A DNA stretch of 64,000 nucleotides from Roseateles hydrophilus (GTDB taxonomy: Bacteria; Pseudomonadota; Gammaproteobacteria; Burkholderiales; Burkholderiaceae_C). Position numbers and translations under genes: made by a program. Within the stretch, counting starts at the first letter, position 1. The number at the start of each line of letters is the position of its first letter. Shown here piece by piece: positions 7,521-16,052 of the stretch. Below the pieces are notes generated by a model. That model had not been told where the DNA came from. It made no database searches and was given only the letters and a program-made list of their open reading frames with translations. Location of the stretch: assembly GCF_026712245.1 (NCBI RefSeq), contig NZ_JAPPUY010000002.1, forward strand, positions 959,196 through 1,023,195. The letters are read 5' to 3'.

Positions 7521-9086
7521 TCAACCCAGGAACAAGCGATAGACCGGGTTGGCCGTCTCGTCCTCAAACGGGTAGTTCAATCCTGCCAGGAACTCGCGCA
7601 ACGCGGCGGCGTTGCCCTTGGGGACCTGGATGCCGACCAGGATGCGGCCGTGGTCTGCGCCCTGGTTGCGGTAGTGGAACAGGCTGATGTTCCAGTCCGG
7701 GTGCATGCTGGAGAGGAACTTCATCAGCGCGCCCGGCCGCTCGGGGAACACGAAGCGGTACAGCCGCTCGTTGCGCGCCAGCTCGCTGTGGCCGCCCACC
7801 ATGTGCCGCACATGCTGCTTGGCGAGTTCGTCGTTGGTCAGGTCCAGCGTCTCGAAGCCCGCCTTTGTGAAGGTGCGCGCCAGCTTGGCAGCCTCGTCGG
7901 GCTTGGAAATGCCGATGCCGACGAAGATGTGCGCAACCTGCGCGTCGGCGATACGGTAGTTGAACTCGGTGACGCTGCGCGGGCCCAGCAGTTCGCAGAA
8001 GCGCTTGAAGCTGCCGCGCGCCTCGGGAATGGTGACGGCAAAGAGGGCCTCACGCTGCTCGCCCACCTCGGCCCGCTCGGCGACGAAGCGCAGGCGGTCG
8101 AAGTTCATGTTGGCGCCACAGGTGATGGCAATCAGGTTCTGGCCCTTGGCGCCAGTTCTCGCTGCGTACTGCTTGACAGCGGCGACGCTCATCGCGCCCG
8201 ACGGCTCCAGGATGGAGCGCGTGTCCTCAAAGACGTCCTTGATCGCCGCGCAGACGGCGTCGGTGTCGACGACGATGTAGTCGTCCACCAGTTCGCGGGC
8301 GATGCGGAAGGTCTCCTCGCCCACCAGCTTGACGGCCGTGCCGTCGGCGAACAGGCCCACGTCGTTCAGCGTGACGCGCTTGCCGGCCTTGACCGAGCGC
8401 AGCATGGCGTCGGAGTCGGTGGTCTGCACGCCGATGATCTTGATCTCGGGGCGCAGCGCCTTCACGTAGGCCGCGACGCCGGAGATCAGCCCGCCGCCGC
8501 CGATGGCGACGAAGATGGCGTCAATGGGGCCGGGGTGCTGGCGCAGGATCTCCATCGCGATGGTCCCCTGGCCGGCGATGACGTCGGGGTCATCAAACGG
8601 ATGGACGAAGGTCAGTCCCTGTGCGGCCTCCAGTTCCTTGGCGTGGCCGTAGGCGTCCGTGAAGCTCTCGCCGGACAGGACCACTTCCCCACCCAGCGCC
8701 TTGACGGCATCGACCTTCACCTGCGGCGTCGTGAGTGGCATCACGATGACAGCGCGGCAGCCCAGCTTCTTCGCCGACAGGGCCACGCCTTGCGCGTGAT
8801 TGCCGGCAGATGCACAGATGACACCGGCGGCGCGCTGCTCGGTCGTCAGGTGCGCCATCTTGTTGTACGCGCCGCGCAGCTTGAAGCTGAACACGTCCTG
8901 CTCGTCCTCGCGCTTGAACCAGACCTTGTTGGCCAGCCGTTTGGACAATTTGGCTGCGTGCGTCAGGTCAGTTTCCTTCGCCACTTCATAGACCCGGGCA
9001 TTCAGGATGCGCTGCAGGTAGCTGCTGCCGGGCGGCAGCATCGCGGGCGCCTGGGATGCGGGCGGGCGGCGGCGCGAGGCGCTCAT
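7521..9086 (-). CDS. ilvA: Threonine ammonia-lyase, biosynthetic
   Basis: 521 residues, matching the long biosynthetic form. It deaminates threonine to 2-oxobutanoate, the first step of isoleucine synthesis. The PLP lysine lies in FSFKLRGAYNK (K69), with substrate loop ASAGNHAQG and phosphate-binding loop AIGGGGLISG. Two C-terminal ACT-like regulatory domains follow (EQREALFAVTIPEARGSFKR; LYRFVFPERPGALMKFLSS), the usual site of isoleucine inhibition. The ATG at 9086 is chosen because the open frame continues upstream through a non-coding leader that contains a terminator. Confidence 0.96.
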   Translation of the reverse strand: MSASRRRPPASQAPAMLPPGSSYLQRILNARVYEVAKETDLTHAAKLSKRLANKVWFKREDEQDVFSFKLRGAYNKMAHLTTEQRAAGVICASAGNHAQGVALSAKKLGCRAVIVMPLTTPQVKVDAVKALGGEVVLSGESFTDAYGHAKELEAAQGLTFVHPFDDPDVIAGQGTIAMEILRQHPGPIDAIFVAIGGGGLISGVAAYVKALRPEIKIIGVQTTDSDAMLRSVKAGKRVTLNDVGLFADGTAVKLVGEETFRIARELVDDYIVVDTDAVCAAIKDVFEDTRSILEPSGAMSVAAVKQYAARTGAKGQNLIAITCGANMNFDRLRFVAERAEVGEQREALFAVTIPEARGSFKRFCELLGPRSVTEFNYRIADAQVAHIFVGIGISKPDEAAKLARTFTKAGFETLDLTNDELAKQHVRHMVGGHSELARNERLYRFVFPERPGALMKFLSSMHPDWNISLFHYRNQGADHGRILVGIQVPKGNAAALREFLAGLNYPFEDETANPVYRLFLG

Positions 9087-9164
9087 CGAGTCTCCATGCG
9101 GTTTTGTTGCGGCGCCGCATGATAGGGGAGGCCCTTCGTGCAGCGCCGCCCGCTGGCTTCGGCG

Positions 9165-9196
9165 AAAAAAAACCCGAGCTCTTTCAAGCTCGGGTT
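9165..9196 (-). terminator. Intrinsic terminator upstream of ilvA
   Basis: On the minus strand, AACCCGAGCT pairs perfectly with AGCTCGGGTT around a 6-base loop, followed by a run of eight T. No minus-strand gene lies upstream, so it ends a short leader or small RNA rather than an mRNA. Confidence 0.85.
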
Positions 9197-9250
9197 GAAT
9201 CCACCATGGAGGCGGTGGAGGAGACAATCGGTGCGAAAGCTTTTTCGCGT
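9165..9250 (-). ncRNA. Candidate small RNA or ilvA leader/attenuator RNA
   Basis: The stretch between ilvA and the divergent OsmC gene holds a complete minus-strand transcription unit with no credible protein: a sigma-70-like promoter (9257-9286), about 85 transcribed bases and a strong intrinsic terminator (9165-9196). The predicted RNA has a first hairpin GCGAAA-AAGC-TTTCGC, a second CCACC-GCCTCCAT-GGTGG, with C/T-rich single strands (CTCCTCC) able to pair with Shine-Dalgarno sequences, then the terminator. It could be an independent small RNA or an attenuator ending transcription 79 bases before ilvA. I did not find an isoleucine-rich leader peptide. Confidence 0.5.
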
Positions 9251-9256
9251 GCCGCC

Positions 9257-9286
9257 AGTGTAGCGTCGAGTTATGCTGCGGTGCAA
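9257..9286 (-). promoter_or_regulatory. Candidate sigma-70 promoter for the ilvA leader RNA
   Basis: On the minus strand: TTGCAC (9286-9281), an 18-base spacer, then TACACT (9262-9257), close to the -35 and -10 consensus. The predicted start is near 9250, just ahead of the first hairpin of the candidate RNA. Confidence 0.5.
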
Positions 9287-9320
9287 TATTTTTTGTGAAA
9301 AATTGGAGCTTTGCCTCTAG

Positions 9321-9758
9321 ATGAGCATGGACTGCACAGTGAGTTGGCTGGGCCCCGAGGGTCCGAGTGGGATGAGCTTCGTTGCCGAGACCGGCAGCGG
9401 CCACGTGCTGTCGATGGACGGTGCGCCCGATGGTGGCGGCCGCAACCTGGCGCCGCGGCCGATGGAGATGGTGCTGGCGGGTACCGGTGGCTGCACGGCC
9501 TATGACGTCGTTCTCATCCTCAAACGCGGTCGCCACGATGTGCGCGGCTGCAAGGTCGTGCTGAAGGCTGAGCGGGCCACCAGTGATCCCAAGGTCTTCA
9601 CGGCCATCAATTTCCACTTTGTGGTCAGCGGCAAGGGCTTGAAGCCTGAGATCGTCGAGCGCGCGATCGGGCTGTCGCATGAGAAGTACTGCTCGGCCAC
9701 CGCCATTCTGGCCAAGACGGCAGCCATCAGCACCTCGTACGAGGTCGTCGAGGTCTGA
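9321..9758 (+). CDS. OsmC family protein
   Basis: 145 residues with OsmC/Ohr-type features: MEMVLAGTGGCTAYDVV (a conserved cysteine in the first helix), then SHEKYCSATAILAKTA with the second conserved cysteine. Family members are thiol-dependent peroxidases acting on organic hydroperoxides, though the YhfA-like subgroup this resembles has no firmly established substrate. Divergent from ilvA and exactly abutting the convergent coq7 stop. A second ATG at 9327 is possible. Confidence 0.88.
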   Translation: MSMDCTVSWLGPEGPSGMSFVAETGSGHVLSMDGAPDGGGRNLAPRPMEMVLAGTGGCTAYDVVLILKRGRHDVRGCKVVLKAERATSDPKVFTAINFHFVVSGKGLKPEIVERAIGLSHEKYCSATAILAKTAAISTSYEVVEV

Positions 9759-10442
9759 TCAGACGCGGTGGGCCACGGTCGTCATGACCTTGGCCGCCAG
9801 GCGCATCAGCCCTTTCACCGGCGCGGGCAGCGGCGCGGCGCCGGCAGCGAGCGCGGCTTCGGCATGCGCGGCTTCCTCGTGCTTCATCTGCTCCACGATG
9901 GCCCGGGACGCAGCGTCGCCAGCCGGCAGTCGGTCGAGATGGGAGGCCAGGTGCGCTTCCACTTGGCGTTCGGTCTCGACCACGAACCCCAGGCTCCATC
10001 GATCACCGGCAGCGCCTGCCAAGCTGCCCCACGCAAATGCGCCAATCCACCAGACGGGTGCGAGGTGGCTGGTGTGGGCGCCCAGTTGGGCGAGGCGCTC
10101 CTCAGTCCAGGCGAGATGATCCAGCTCCTCCTGCGCTGACTGCTTGAAATGCTGCTGCAAGTCGGCAGTGCGGCCGAACAGTGCTTGCGATTGGTACAGC
10201 GCCTGGGCGCAGATCTCACCGACATGATTGACGCGCATCAGCGCGCCGGCTTCCGCGGCGTCGTGTGCGGTCATGGCATCGGACTGAATCCCCGCGGCGG
10301 GCGAGGGGCGCGACGCGCGCGTCTTGGTGAAAACTGTCCTCAGGCCGGACTCGAGCGCTGCGAGCGCACGATCGCTCGCGCTCAGACTTGGGAATCGGGA
10401 TGTGTTGCTATTGGGTTGCATTCGGTTGCTGCCAGACTGCAT
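9759..10442 (-). CDS. coq7: Demethoxyubiquinone hydroxylase (Coq7)
   Basis: About 227 residues. This is a di-iron carboxylate protein hydroxylating demethoxyubiquinone in ubiquinone synthesis, at the inner membrane. The iron-ligand pattern is visible: GALMRVNHVGEICAQALY, QEELDHLAWTEERL, VETERQVEAHL and KHEEAAHAEAAL. A non-conserved N-terminal extension (first ~55 residues) makes the start uncertain; ATG at 10442 or 10421 are both possible. It meets the OsmC gene with no gap. Confidence 0.92.
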   Translation of the reverse strand: MQSGSNRMQPNSNTSRFPSLSASDRALAALESGLRTVFTKTRASRPSPAAGIQSDAMTAHDAAEAGALMRVNHVGEICAQALYQSQALFGRTADLQQHFKQSAQEELDHLAWTEERLAQLGAHTSHLAPVWWIGAFAWGSLAGAAGDRWSLGFVVETERQVEAHLASHLDRLPAGDAASRAIVEQMKHEEAAHAEAALAAGAAPLPAPVKGLMRLAAKVMTTVAHRV

Positions 10443-10462
10443 GAACAAATCATGACATTGAC

Positions 10463-10484
10463 GTTGCCGTTGTGGATCGGCAAC
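10463..10484. repeat. Inverted repeat between coq7 and the first porin
   Basis: GTTGCCG and CGGCAAC are separated by 8 bases, in the intergenic region between coq7 and the porin at 10617. It has no T run, so it is more likely an operator-like dyad or mRNA leader hairpin than a terminator. No regulator can be named. Confidence 0.4.
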
Positions 10485-10616
10485 GGGATTGCATCAATTC
10501 ATATCCGTGAATTCCCCGAGGGGCCAAACCTGTAGTGGAATATGCGCACTCTCTCTCGGGGAGTGCGTCGCTGCGCCGTATCGGCTGGCGGCTGAATGAA
10601 TTTCTAGGAGTATCGA

Positions 10617-11630
10617 ATGAAGAAAGCTCTGATTGCCCTGGCCGTGCTCGGTCTGACCGGTGGTGCTGCCGTCGCGCAATCGTCGGTCACCATGTTCGGC
10701 GTGCTGGACATGAGCCTGCGCTACACGAAGGCCAACGGCCAAACGCTGAAGCAGCTGGCCAACGATGGCTTGAACAGCAGCCGTCTGGGCGTGCGTGGCG
10801 TGGAAGACCTGGGTGGCGGCCTGAAGGCCGGCTTCTGGCTCGAAGGCCGCATCAACGGCGACAACGGCTCGGTCGACACCTCGCGCTTCTGGGGCCGTCG
10901 CACCAGCGTGAGCCTGATGGGCGACTTCGGTGAAGTGCGTCTGGGCCGCGGCAAAACCTCGACCCGCCTGCACATCGATGACTTCGATCCGTACTCGACC
11001 ACCGGTCTGGGCGACGTCGAGAAGGTCTACTCGGTGCTGGGCAGCGCGTCCGACACCCTGAACCGCTCCGACAACATGGTTCAGTACTTCCTGCCGAGCA
11101 ACCTGGGTGGCGTTTACGGTTCCGTGGACGTTGCTGCTGGTGAAGGCACTGCAGGCAAGAAGATGTACGGTGGTCGCCTGGGCTACAAGCAAGGCCCGAT
11201 CAACGTCGCTGCCGCCCTGCAGGAGACGACCGGTACCGGCAACGTCAAGTTCAAGCAGATGAGCATTGGCGGTTCGTACGATTTCGGCATCGCCAAGCCG
11301 TCGCTGAACTACAGCCAGAACGAGTTCGGCGCTCGCGAGCAGAAGCTGCTGACCTTCGGCCTGACCGTGCCGCTGGGCCAAGGCCAGATCCTGGCTTCGT
11401 ACACCGACGCCAAGGCCAACGGCGCTGCCGAGTCGCTGAGTGGCGTGGGCGATGCCAAGCTGATGGCTGCCAGCTACGTCTACAACCTGTCCAAGCGCAC
11501 CGCGCTGTACACGACCGTGGCTCAGATCAAGAACAGCGGCCTGGGCCGTTTCGCACTGGCCAATTCGCCGGTCGTCACGAATGGCGCGAAGTCCAGCGGC
11601 TTCGACGTCGGCGTTCGCCACAGCTTCTGA
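10617..11630 (+). CDS. Gram-negative general porin (betaproteobacterial type)
   Basis: 337 residues. Signal peptide MKKALIALAVLGLTGGAAVA with cleavage before QSSVTMFGVLD, the usual mature start of Burkholderiales trimeric porins. The body alternates strands and short turns, contains the conserved SSRLGVRGVEDLGGGLKAGF segment, and ends in a terminal Phe (VRHSF) as needed for BAM-assisted outer-membrane insertion. It forms a diffusion channel for small hydrophilic solutes. Followed by its own terminator, so transcribed separately from the next porin. Confidence 0.93.
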   Translation: MKKALIALAVLGLTGGAAVAQSSVTMFGVLDMSLRYTKANGQTLKQLANDGLNSSRLGVRGVEDLGGGLKAGFWLEGRINGDNGSVDTSRFWGRRTSVSLMGDFGEVRLGRGKTSTRLHIDDFDPYSTTGLGDVEKVYSVLGSASDTLNRSDNMVQYFLPSNLGGVYGSVDVAAGEGTAGKKMYGGRLGYKQGPINVAAALQETTGTGNVKFKQMSIGGSYDFGIAKPSLNYSQNEFGAREQKLLTFGLTVPLGQGQILASYTDAKANGAAESLSGVGDAKLMAASYVYNLSKRTALYTTVAQIKNSGLGRFALANSPVVTNGAKSSGFDVGVRHSF

Positions 11631-11662
11631 TTCAGTGCGGCTGCGGCCGCCTTGTTCAGCCA

Positions 11663-11686
11663 AAGCCGCCTTCGGGCGGCTTTTTC
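11663..11686 (+). terminator. Intrinsic terminator after first porin
   Basis: AAGCCGCC / TTCG / GGCGGCTT stem with a TTCG tetraloop, followed by T-rich TTTCTTTG, about 33 bases after the porin stop. Confidence 0.9.
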
Positions 11687-11803
11687 TTTGTCTCGCTGGA
11701 GACAGGGGAATCGCTGTGGACTGGGAACAACAGACGGCTCGGTGCTCGACGGTGCTTCGCTGAGAATAAGTTTGTTCACATTCCTACTCAGGAGACATCC
11801 CTC

Positions 11804-12973
11804 ATGAAAAAAGCCACCTTGGCCCTCGCCGTCCTGGCCGCCAGCACCTCGGCCGCTTGGGCTCAGTCCAGCGTCACGTTGTACGGCATCGTCGATGTGG
11901 GCGTTCGTTACACGTCGAACGCCAACGCTGGCACGTCGACCAAGACCGTGGTTCCTGGTGGCATGTCGCAAAGCCGCCTGGGTGTGAACATCACCGAGGA
12001 CATGGGTGGCGGCCTGAAGGCGCTGGCCAATCTGGAGCACCGCCTGCAGTCCGACACCGGCGCGGTGTCTGGCAACCCTGATTTCTGGCGCCAGGCCTGG
12101 GTGGGTCTGCAATCCAGCGAGTTCGGCCAGATCCGTCTGGGCCGTCAGTACAACATCCTGTTTGACCTCTACACGTCGACCTTCGCCTCGTTCCGCTACT
12201 CGCCGTACATCGAGGCTTACAAGCCCGAAATCGGCCTGGCAATGACGGCGCGCCAGGACAACATGGTCAAGTACCTGGTCCAGCTGGGCAACATCTACGG
12301 TGAAGTGCAGATCAGCGCCGGTGAGGGTGCCTCGGGCGCTGCGGCTGCCCAGCCCGCCAAGACGTTCGGCGGCCTGCTGCGTTACAGCGACGGCAAGTGG
12401 GGCGCTGGTGGCGCCTACTTGGAGGCCACGGAACAGACCGGCAAGAAGATCAAGGCCACGGTGCTGGGCGCGTCCTACACCGACGGACCGCTGTACGTGC
12501 ATGCCTCTTGGGGTGAGAACAAGTTCGACGGCATCTCGAACCTGATCACCGGTGCCACGTCGGTGAGCGACGCAACCAGCCCGTTCCGTGTCGGCCTGAC
12601 CACTCGCGGCGCGTACACCAGCGGCCTGCTGGGTGCCAGCGTGTTCAACACGAACTCTGCTGACATCAAGACCCGCACGATGTACATGTTCGGTGCGACC
12701 TACCAGCTGACGCCGCAACTCAACATCGGCGCGAACGCTTGGCTGACCAAGCAGACGCACTACGGTCTGGCGCTGGCGCCGCTGGGTCTGTCCACGAGCG
12801 CGAACCGCTCCTCGAAGGCTGACTTCTACGCGGTCGTGCTGGACTACGCGTTCTCCAAGCGCACCGACGCGTACCTGGAAGTCGACTACACGAAGACGAG
12901 CGGCTCGGTCGCCTTCGCCAACGGCGCGATGAAGCGCGGCGGCTCGATGGTGGGCTTGCGTCACCGCTTCTGA
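11804..12973 (+). CDS. Gram-negative general porin, second copy
   Basis: 389 residues with signal peptide MKKATLALAVLAASTSAAWA before QSSVTLYGIVDVG. It shares the porin core (SQSRLGVNITEDMGGGLKAL) and terminal VGLRHRF with the upstream porin but is about 50 residues longer and clearly diverged, with extra loop sequence. A good ribosome site (AGGAG at 11791) precedes the ATG. Tandem porins with separate terminators suggest independent regulation, perhaps by osmolarity or nutrients. Confidence 0.93.
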   Translation: MKKATLALAVLAASTSAAWAQSSVTLYGIVDVGVRYTSNANAGTSTKTVVPGGMSQSRLGVNITEDMGGGLKALANLEHRLQSDTGAVSGNPDFWRQAWVGLQSSEFGQIRLGRQYNILFDLYTSTFASFRYSPYIEAYKPEIGLAMTARQDNMVKYLVQLGNIYGEVQISAGEGASGAAAAQPAKTFGGLLRYSDGKWGAGGAYLEATEQTGKKIKATVLGASYTDGPLYVHASWGENKFDGISNLITGATSVSDATSPFRVGLTTRGAYTSGLLGASVFNTNSADIKTRTMYMFGATYQLTPQLNIGANAWLTKQTHYGLALAPLGLSTSANRSSKADFYAVVLDYAFSKRTDAYLEVDYTKTSGSVAFANGAMKRGGSMVGLRHRF

Positions 12974-13008
12974 TCCTGCGGCGGCGTGCAGCCGCCTCGT
13001 GGGTGTGA

Positions 13009-13032
13009 CGGGCCGCATCAGCGGCCCGTTTT
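13009..13032 (+). terminator. Intrinsic terminator after second porin
   Basis: CGGGCCGC / ATCA / GCGGCCCG stem followed by TTTTCTTT, 36 bases after the porin stop. Confidence 0.9.
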
Positions 13033-13149
13033 CTTTGTGGGCACTGCTCTTGCTGAGCTAGGGCTTTCCCGGGCGCTGGAGCGTCGTGGCCTTCGCCATG
13101 ATCGCGCCTTCGCTCAGCGCCACAAGCGCAACAGGCTCTACCGAACCTC

Positions 13150-14127
13150 ATGCTGGTTTTCATCCTCCGCCGTCTGGCCCAAGCCGTCGTCGTCATGCTG
13201 TCGGTGGCCTTCATCGCCTTCATGCTGTTCCAGTACGTTGGCGATCCCGTCACCAACCTGCTGGGCCAGGACGCCACAGAGGAGCAGCGCATTGCGCTGC
13301 GCAAGGACCTGGGGCTGGACCAACCCTTTCCGGTGCAGTTCGCCCGCTTTGCAGGCAACGCTGTCCAGGGCGAGTTCGGCATCAGCCTGCGCCAAGGGCG
13401 CAAGGTGTCGGCGCTCATCGTTGAGCGCTTCCCGGCCACGCTGGAGCTGGCGCTGGTCGCTGGCCTGATTGCCTTGTCGGTCGGCATCCCGCTGGGCGTC
13501 TATGCCGCGTTGCGTCGTGGCAAGGCCAGTGCCCAGGTGCTGATGACGGGCACCTTGTTCGGCGTGAGCCTGCCCAACTTCGTCATCGGCATCGTGCTGA
13601 TCTGGGTGTTTGCTGTGGAGCTGAAATGGCTGCCCAGCTTCGGCCGGGGTGAGGTGGTGACGTTGGGCGCTTGGACGACCGGATTGCTGACGCGCGACGG
13701 CCTGCTGCACCTGATCCTGCCGGCCGTCACGCTGTCGGCCTTCCAGATGACGCTGATCATGCGACTGGTGCGTGCCGAGATGTTGGAGGTGCTGCGCACG
13801 GATTACATCCGCTTTGCCCGCGCCCGCGGCCTGACGAACCGCAGCGTCTACTTCGGCCACGCATTGAAGAACACGCTGGTGCCCGTCATCACCATCACCG
13901 GCCTGCAGTTGGGTTCTCTGATCGCCTTCGCGATCATCACCGAGCAGGTCTTCCAGTGGCCCGGCATGGGGCTGCTGTTCATCCAGGCCGTGCAGTTCGC
14001 CGACATCCCCGTGATGGCGGCCTACCTGTGCCTGATCTCGCTGATCTTCGTCGTCATCAACCTGGGCGTGGATCTGCTTTATTTCGCCGTCGACCCGCGC
14101 TTGCGCGTCGAGGGCAAGGCTCACTGA
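13150..14127 (+). CDS. ABC transporter permease, oligopeptide/dipeptide (DppB/OppB) family
   Basis: 325 residues, about six membrane helices beginning MLVFILRRLAQAVVVMLSVAF, the usual DppB/OppB N-terminus with a large periplasmic loop after helix 1. The EAA loop that contacts the ATPases is DYIRFARARGLTNRSVYFGH. First of four coupled genes forming an inner-membrane importer for peptides or related small molecules (nickel and glutathione systems use the same family). No substrate-binding protein gene precedes it, so the substrate cannot be assigned. Confidence 0.93.
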   Translation: MLVFILRRLAQAVVVMLSVAFIAFMLFQYVGDPVTNLLGQDATEEQRIALRKDLGLDQPFPVQFARFAGNAVQGEFGISLRQGRKVSALIVERFPATLELALVAGLIALSVGIPLGVYAALRRGKASAQVLMTGTLFGVSLPNFVIGIVLIWVFAVELKWLPSFGRGEVVTLGAWTTGLLTRDGLLHLILPAVTLSAFQMTLIMRLVRAEMLEVLRTDYIRFARARGLTNRSVYFGHALKNTLVPVITITGLQLGSLIAFAIITEQVFQWPGMGLLFIQAVQFADIPVMAAYLCLISLIFVVINLGVDLLYFAVDPRLRVEGKAH

Positions 14128-14130
14128 CGC

Positions 14131-15075
14131 ATGGCTTCCGACGCCACTCCTTCTGCCGCGCCGCCGGCTTCGGCGCTGCGCCGCTTTTTCGACGGCGACA
14201 TCTGGCACTCGTTCCGCTCATCGCCGGTCGCGATGCTGGCGGCGCTGATCGCGACCGTCTGCATGGTCTGCGCGTTGTTCGCGGGCTGGATCGCGCCGCA
14301 CAACCCGTTTGATCTGGCCACGCTGGAGTTGATGGACTCGCTGAAACCGCCTGCTTGGGTGGAGGGCGGGGACGCGCGCTTCCTGCTGGGCACAGACGGC
14401 CAGGGGCGCGACATCCTGTCGGCGCTGATGTACGGCGCGCGCATCTCTCTGCTGGTGGGCATTGCGTCAGTGCTGCTGTCCATCGTGATCGGTGTCAGCC
14501 TGGGTCTGCTGGCCGGCTTCCTGGGTGGCCGCACGGACGCCTTCATCATGCGCCTGTGCGACGTGATGCTGTCCTTCCCGTCCATCCTCGTCGCACTGAT
14601 GATCAGCGGCATCGCCCGCAGCCTGTTCCCGCAGGCGCCGGATGCGCTGGCGTTCGTGGTGCTCGTGCTGGCGATCGCATTGACCGGCTGGGTGCAATAC
14701 GCCCGCACGGTGCGTGGCTCCACGCTGGTGGAGCGCAACAAGGAGTATGTGCAGGCCGCCCGCGTCATCGGTGTCGGCTCGCTGCGCATCATGCGTCGGC
14801 ACGTGCTGCCCAATGTGCTGGGGCCGGTGCTGGTGCTGGCCACCATCCAGGTTGCATCGGCCATCATCACGGAAGCGACGCTGTCCTTCCTGGGCGTCGG
14901 CGTGCCGGTCACCAGCCCCTCGCTGGGCACGCTGATCCGCAATGGCAACGACACCCTGTTCTCCGGTGAGTGGTGGATCACCGCCTGGCCCAGCCTGACG
15001 CTGGTGCTCATCACCCTGAGCGTCAACCTGCTGGGCGACTGGCTGCGTGATGCGCTCAACCCCCGTCTGCGATGA
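14131..15075 (+). CDS. ABC transporter permease, DppC/OppC family
   Basis: 314 residues; N-terminal OppC_N-type segment with one helix (AALIATVCMVCALFAGWIAP), then the five-helix permease core with GTDGQGRDILSALMYGARIS and the ATPase-contact loop EYVQAARVIGVGSLRIMRRH. Starts 3 bases after the first permease and overlaps the next gene by 4, indicating an operon. It heterodimerises with the DppB-like protein. Confidence 0.93.
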   Translation: MASDATPSAAPPASALRRFFDGDIWHSFRSSPVAMLAALIATVCMVCALFAGWIAPHNPFDLATLELMDSLKPPAWVEGGDARFLLGTDGQGRDILSALMYGARISLLVGIASVLLSIVIGVSLGLLAGFLGGRTDAFIMRLCDVMLSFPSILVALMISGIARSLFPQAPDALAFVVLVLAIALTGWVQYARTVRGSTLVERNKEYVQAARVIGVGSLRIMRRHVLPNVLGPVLVLATIQVASAIITEATLSFLGVGVPVTSPSLGTLIRNGNDTLFSGEWWITAWPSLTLVLITLSVNLLGDWLRDALNPRLR

Positions 15076-16052
15076 CTACTCCCCTGCTTGAAGTCGACCA
15101 CCTGCGGGTGGAGTTCCCGACCCGGCGCGGCACGCTGCTGGCGCTGGACGACATCTCCTTCGCCATCGCGCCGGGCGAGATCCTCGGTGTTGTCGGCGAG
15201 TCCGGTGCCGGTAAATCTCTGACGGGCGCGGCCATCATCGGCCTGCTGGATCCGCCGGGGCGCATCGCTGCCGGCGAGATCCGCCTGGCCGGCCGACGCA
15301 TCGACAATCTGCCCTACGACGAGATGCGCCGCGTGCGCGGCCGCGAGATTGGCGCCGTGTTCCAGGACCCGTTGACCTCGCTGAACCCGCTCTACACGGT
15401 GGGCCGCCAGCTCACCGAGACCATCACGACCCACCTGGATCTGACGGCCTCGCAGGCCCGGGCCCGGGCCATCGAGCTGCTGGCATCCACGGGCATCCCG
15501 GCGCCCGAAGCGCGTGTGGACCACTACCCGCACCAGTTCTCCGGCGGCATGCGCCAGCGCGTGGTCATTGCACTGGCGCTGGCGGCCAACCCCAAGCTCA
15601 TCGTGGCCGACGAGCCGACGACGGCACTGGACGTGTCCATCCAGGCGCAGATCATTGCGCTGCTGAAGAAGGTCTGCAAAGAGCAGGGTGCGGCCGTCAT
15701 GCTAGTCACTCACGACATGGGTGTCATCGCGGAGACCTGCGACCGTGTCGCCGTGATGTATGCCGGGCGCATCGCCGAGATCGGCCCCGTGGCGGACGTT
15801 ATCCACCGGCCTGCGCATCCCTACACGGTGGGCCTCATGGGCTCCATCCCGGCCATGGACGAGGACCGTGAGCGGCTGCTGCAGATCGACGGCGCGATGC
15901 CGCGCCTGAATGCCATTCCGTCGGGCTGTGCCTTCAATCCGCGTTGCTCGCGTGTGGCGGATCGCTGCCGCATCGATCGACCCGAACTGGCTGCGGCCGG
16001 TGCGACCCAGGCGGCCTGCTGGCTGCCGGTGACGGCGGAGGTGGCGCGATGA
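15072..16052 (+). CDS. ABC transporter ATP-binding protein, DppD/OppD family
   Basis: 326 residues. Walker [10 protein letters not shown]-loop [11 protein letters not shown], signature [15 protein letters not shown], Walker [14 protein letters not shown]-loop VTHDMG. The C-terminal oligopeptide/dipeptide domain has a cysteine-containing stretch ([15 protein letters not shown]) like the Fe-S-binding ends of some peptide transporter ATPases. Energises the preceding permeases with the DppF-like partner. Overlaps both neighbours by 4 bases. Confidence 0.94.
   Translation: MTTPLLEVDHLRVEFPTRRGTLLALDDISFAIAPGEILGVVGESGAGKSLTGAAIIGLLDPPGRIAAGEIRLAGRRIDNLPYDEMRRVRGREIGAVFQDPLTSLNPLYTVGRQLTETITTHLDLTASQARARAIELLASTGIPAPEARVDHYPHQFSGGMRQRVVIALALAANPKLIVADEPTTALDVSIQAQIIALLKKVCKEQGAAVMLVTHDMGVIAETCDRVAVMYAGRIAEIGPVADVIHRPAHPYTVGLMGSIPAMDEDRERLLQIDGAMPRLNAIPSGCAFNPRCSRVADRCRIDRPELAAAGATQAACWLPVTAEVAR

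Noticed and set aside
7521..9680. Extended ilvA start reaching to 9680
   Set aside because: The extra 198 residues would overlap the divergent OsmC gene and run through an intrinsic terminator; the IlvA family starts near the ATG at 9086.
11631..11803. Additional small gene between the two porins
   Set aside because: The short plus-strand open frame here runs through the porin terminator and has no ribosome site or recognisable sequence.
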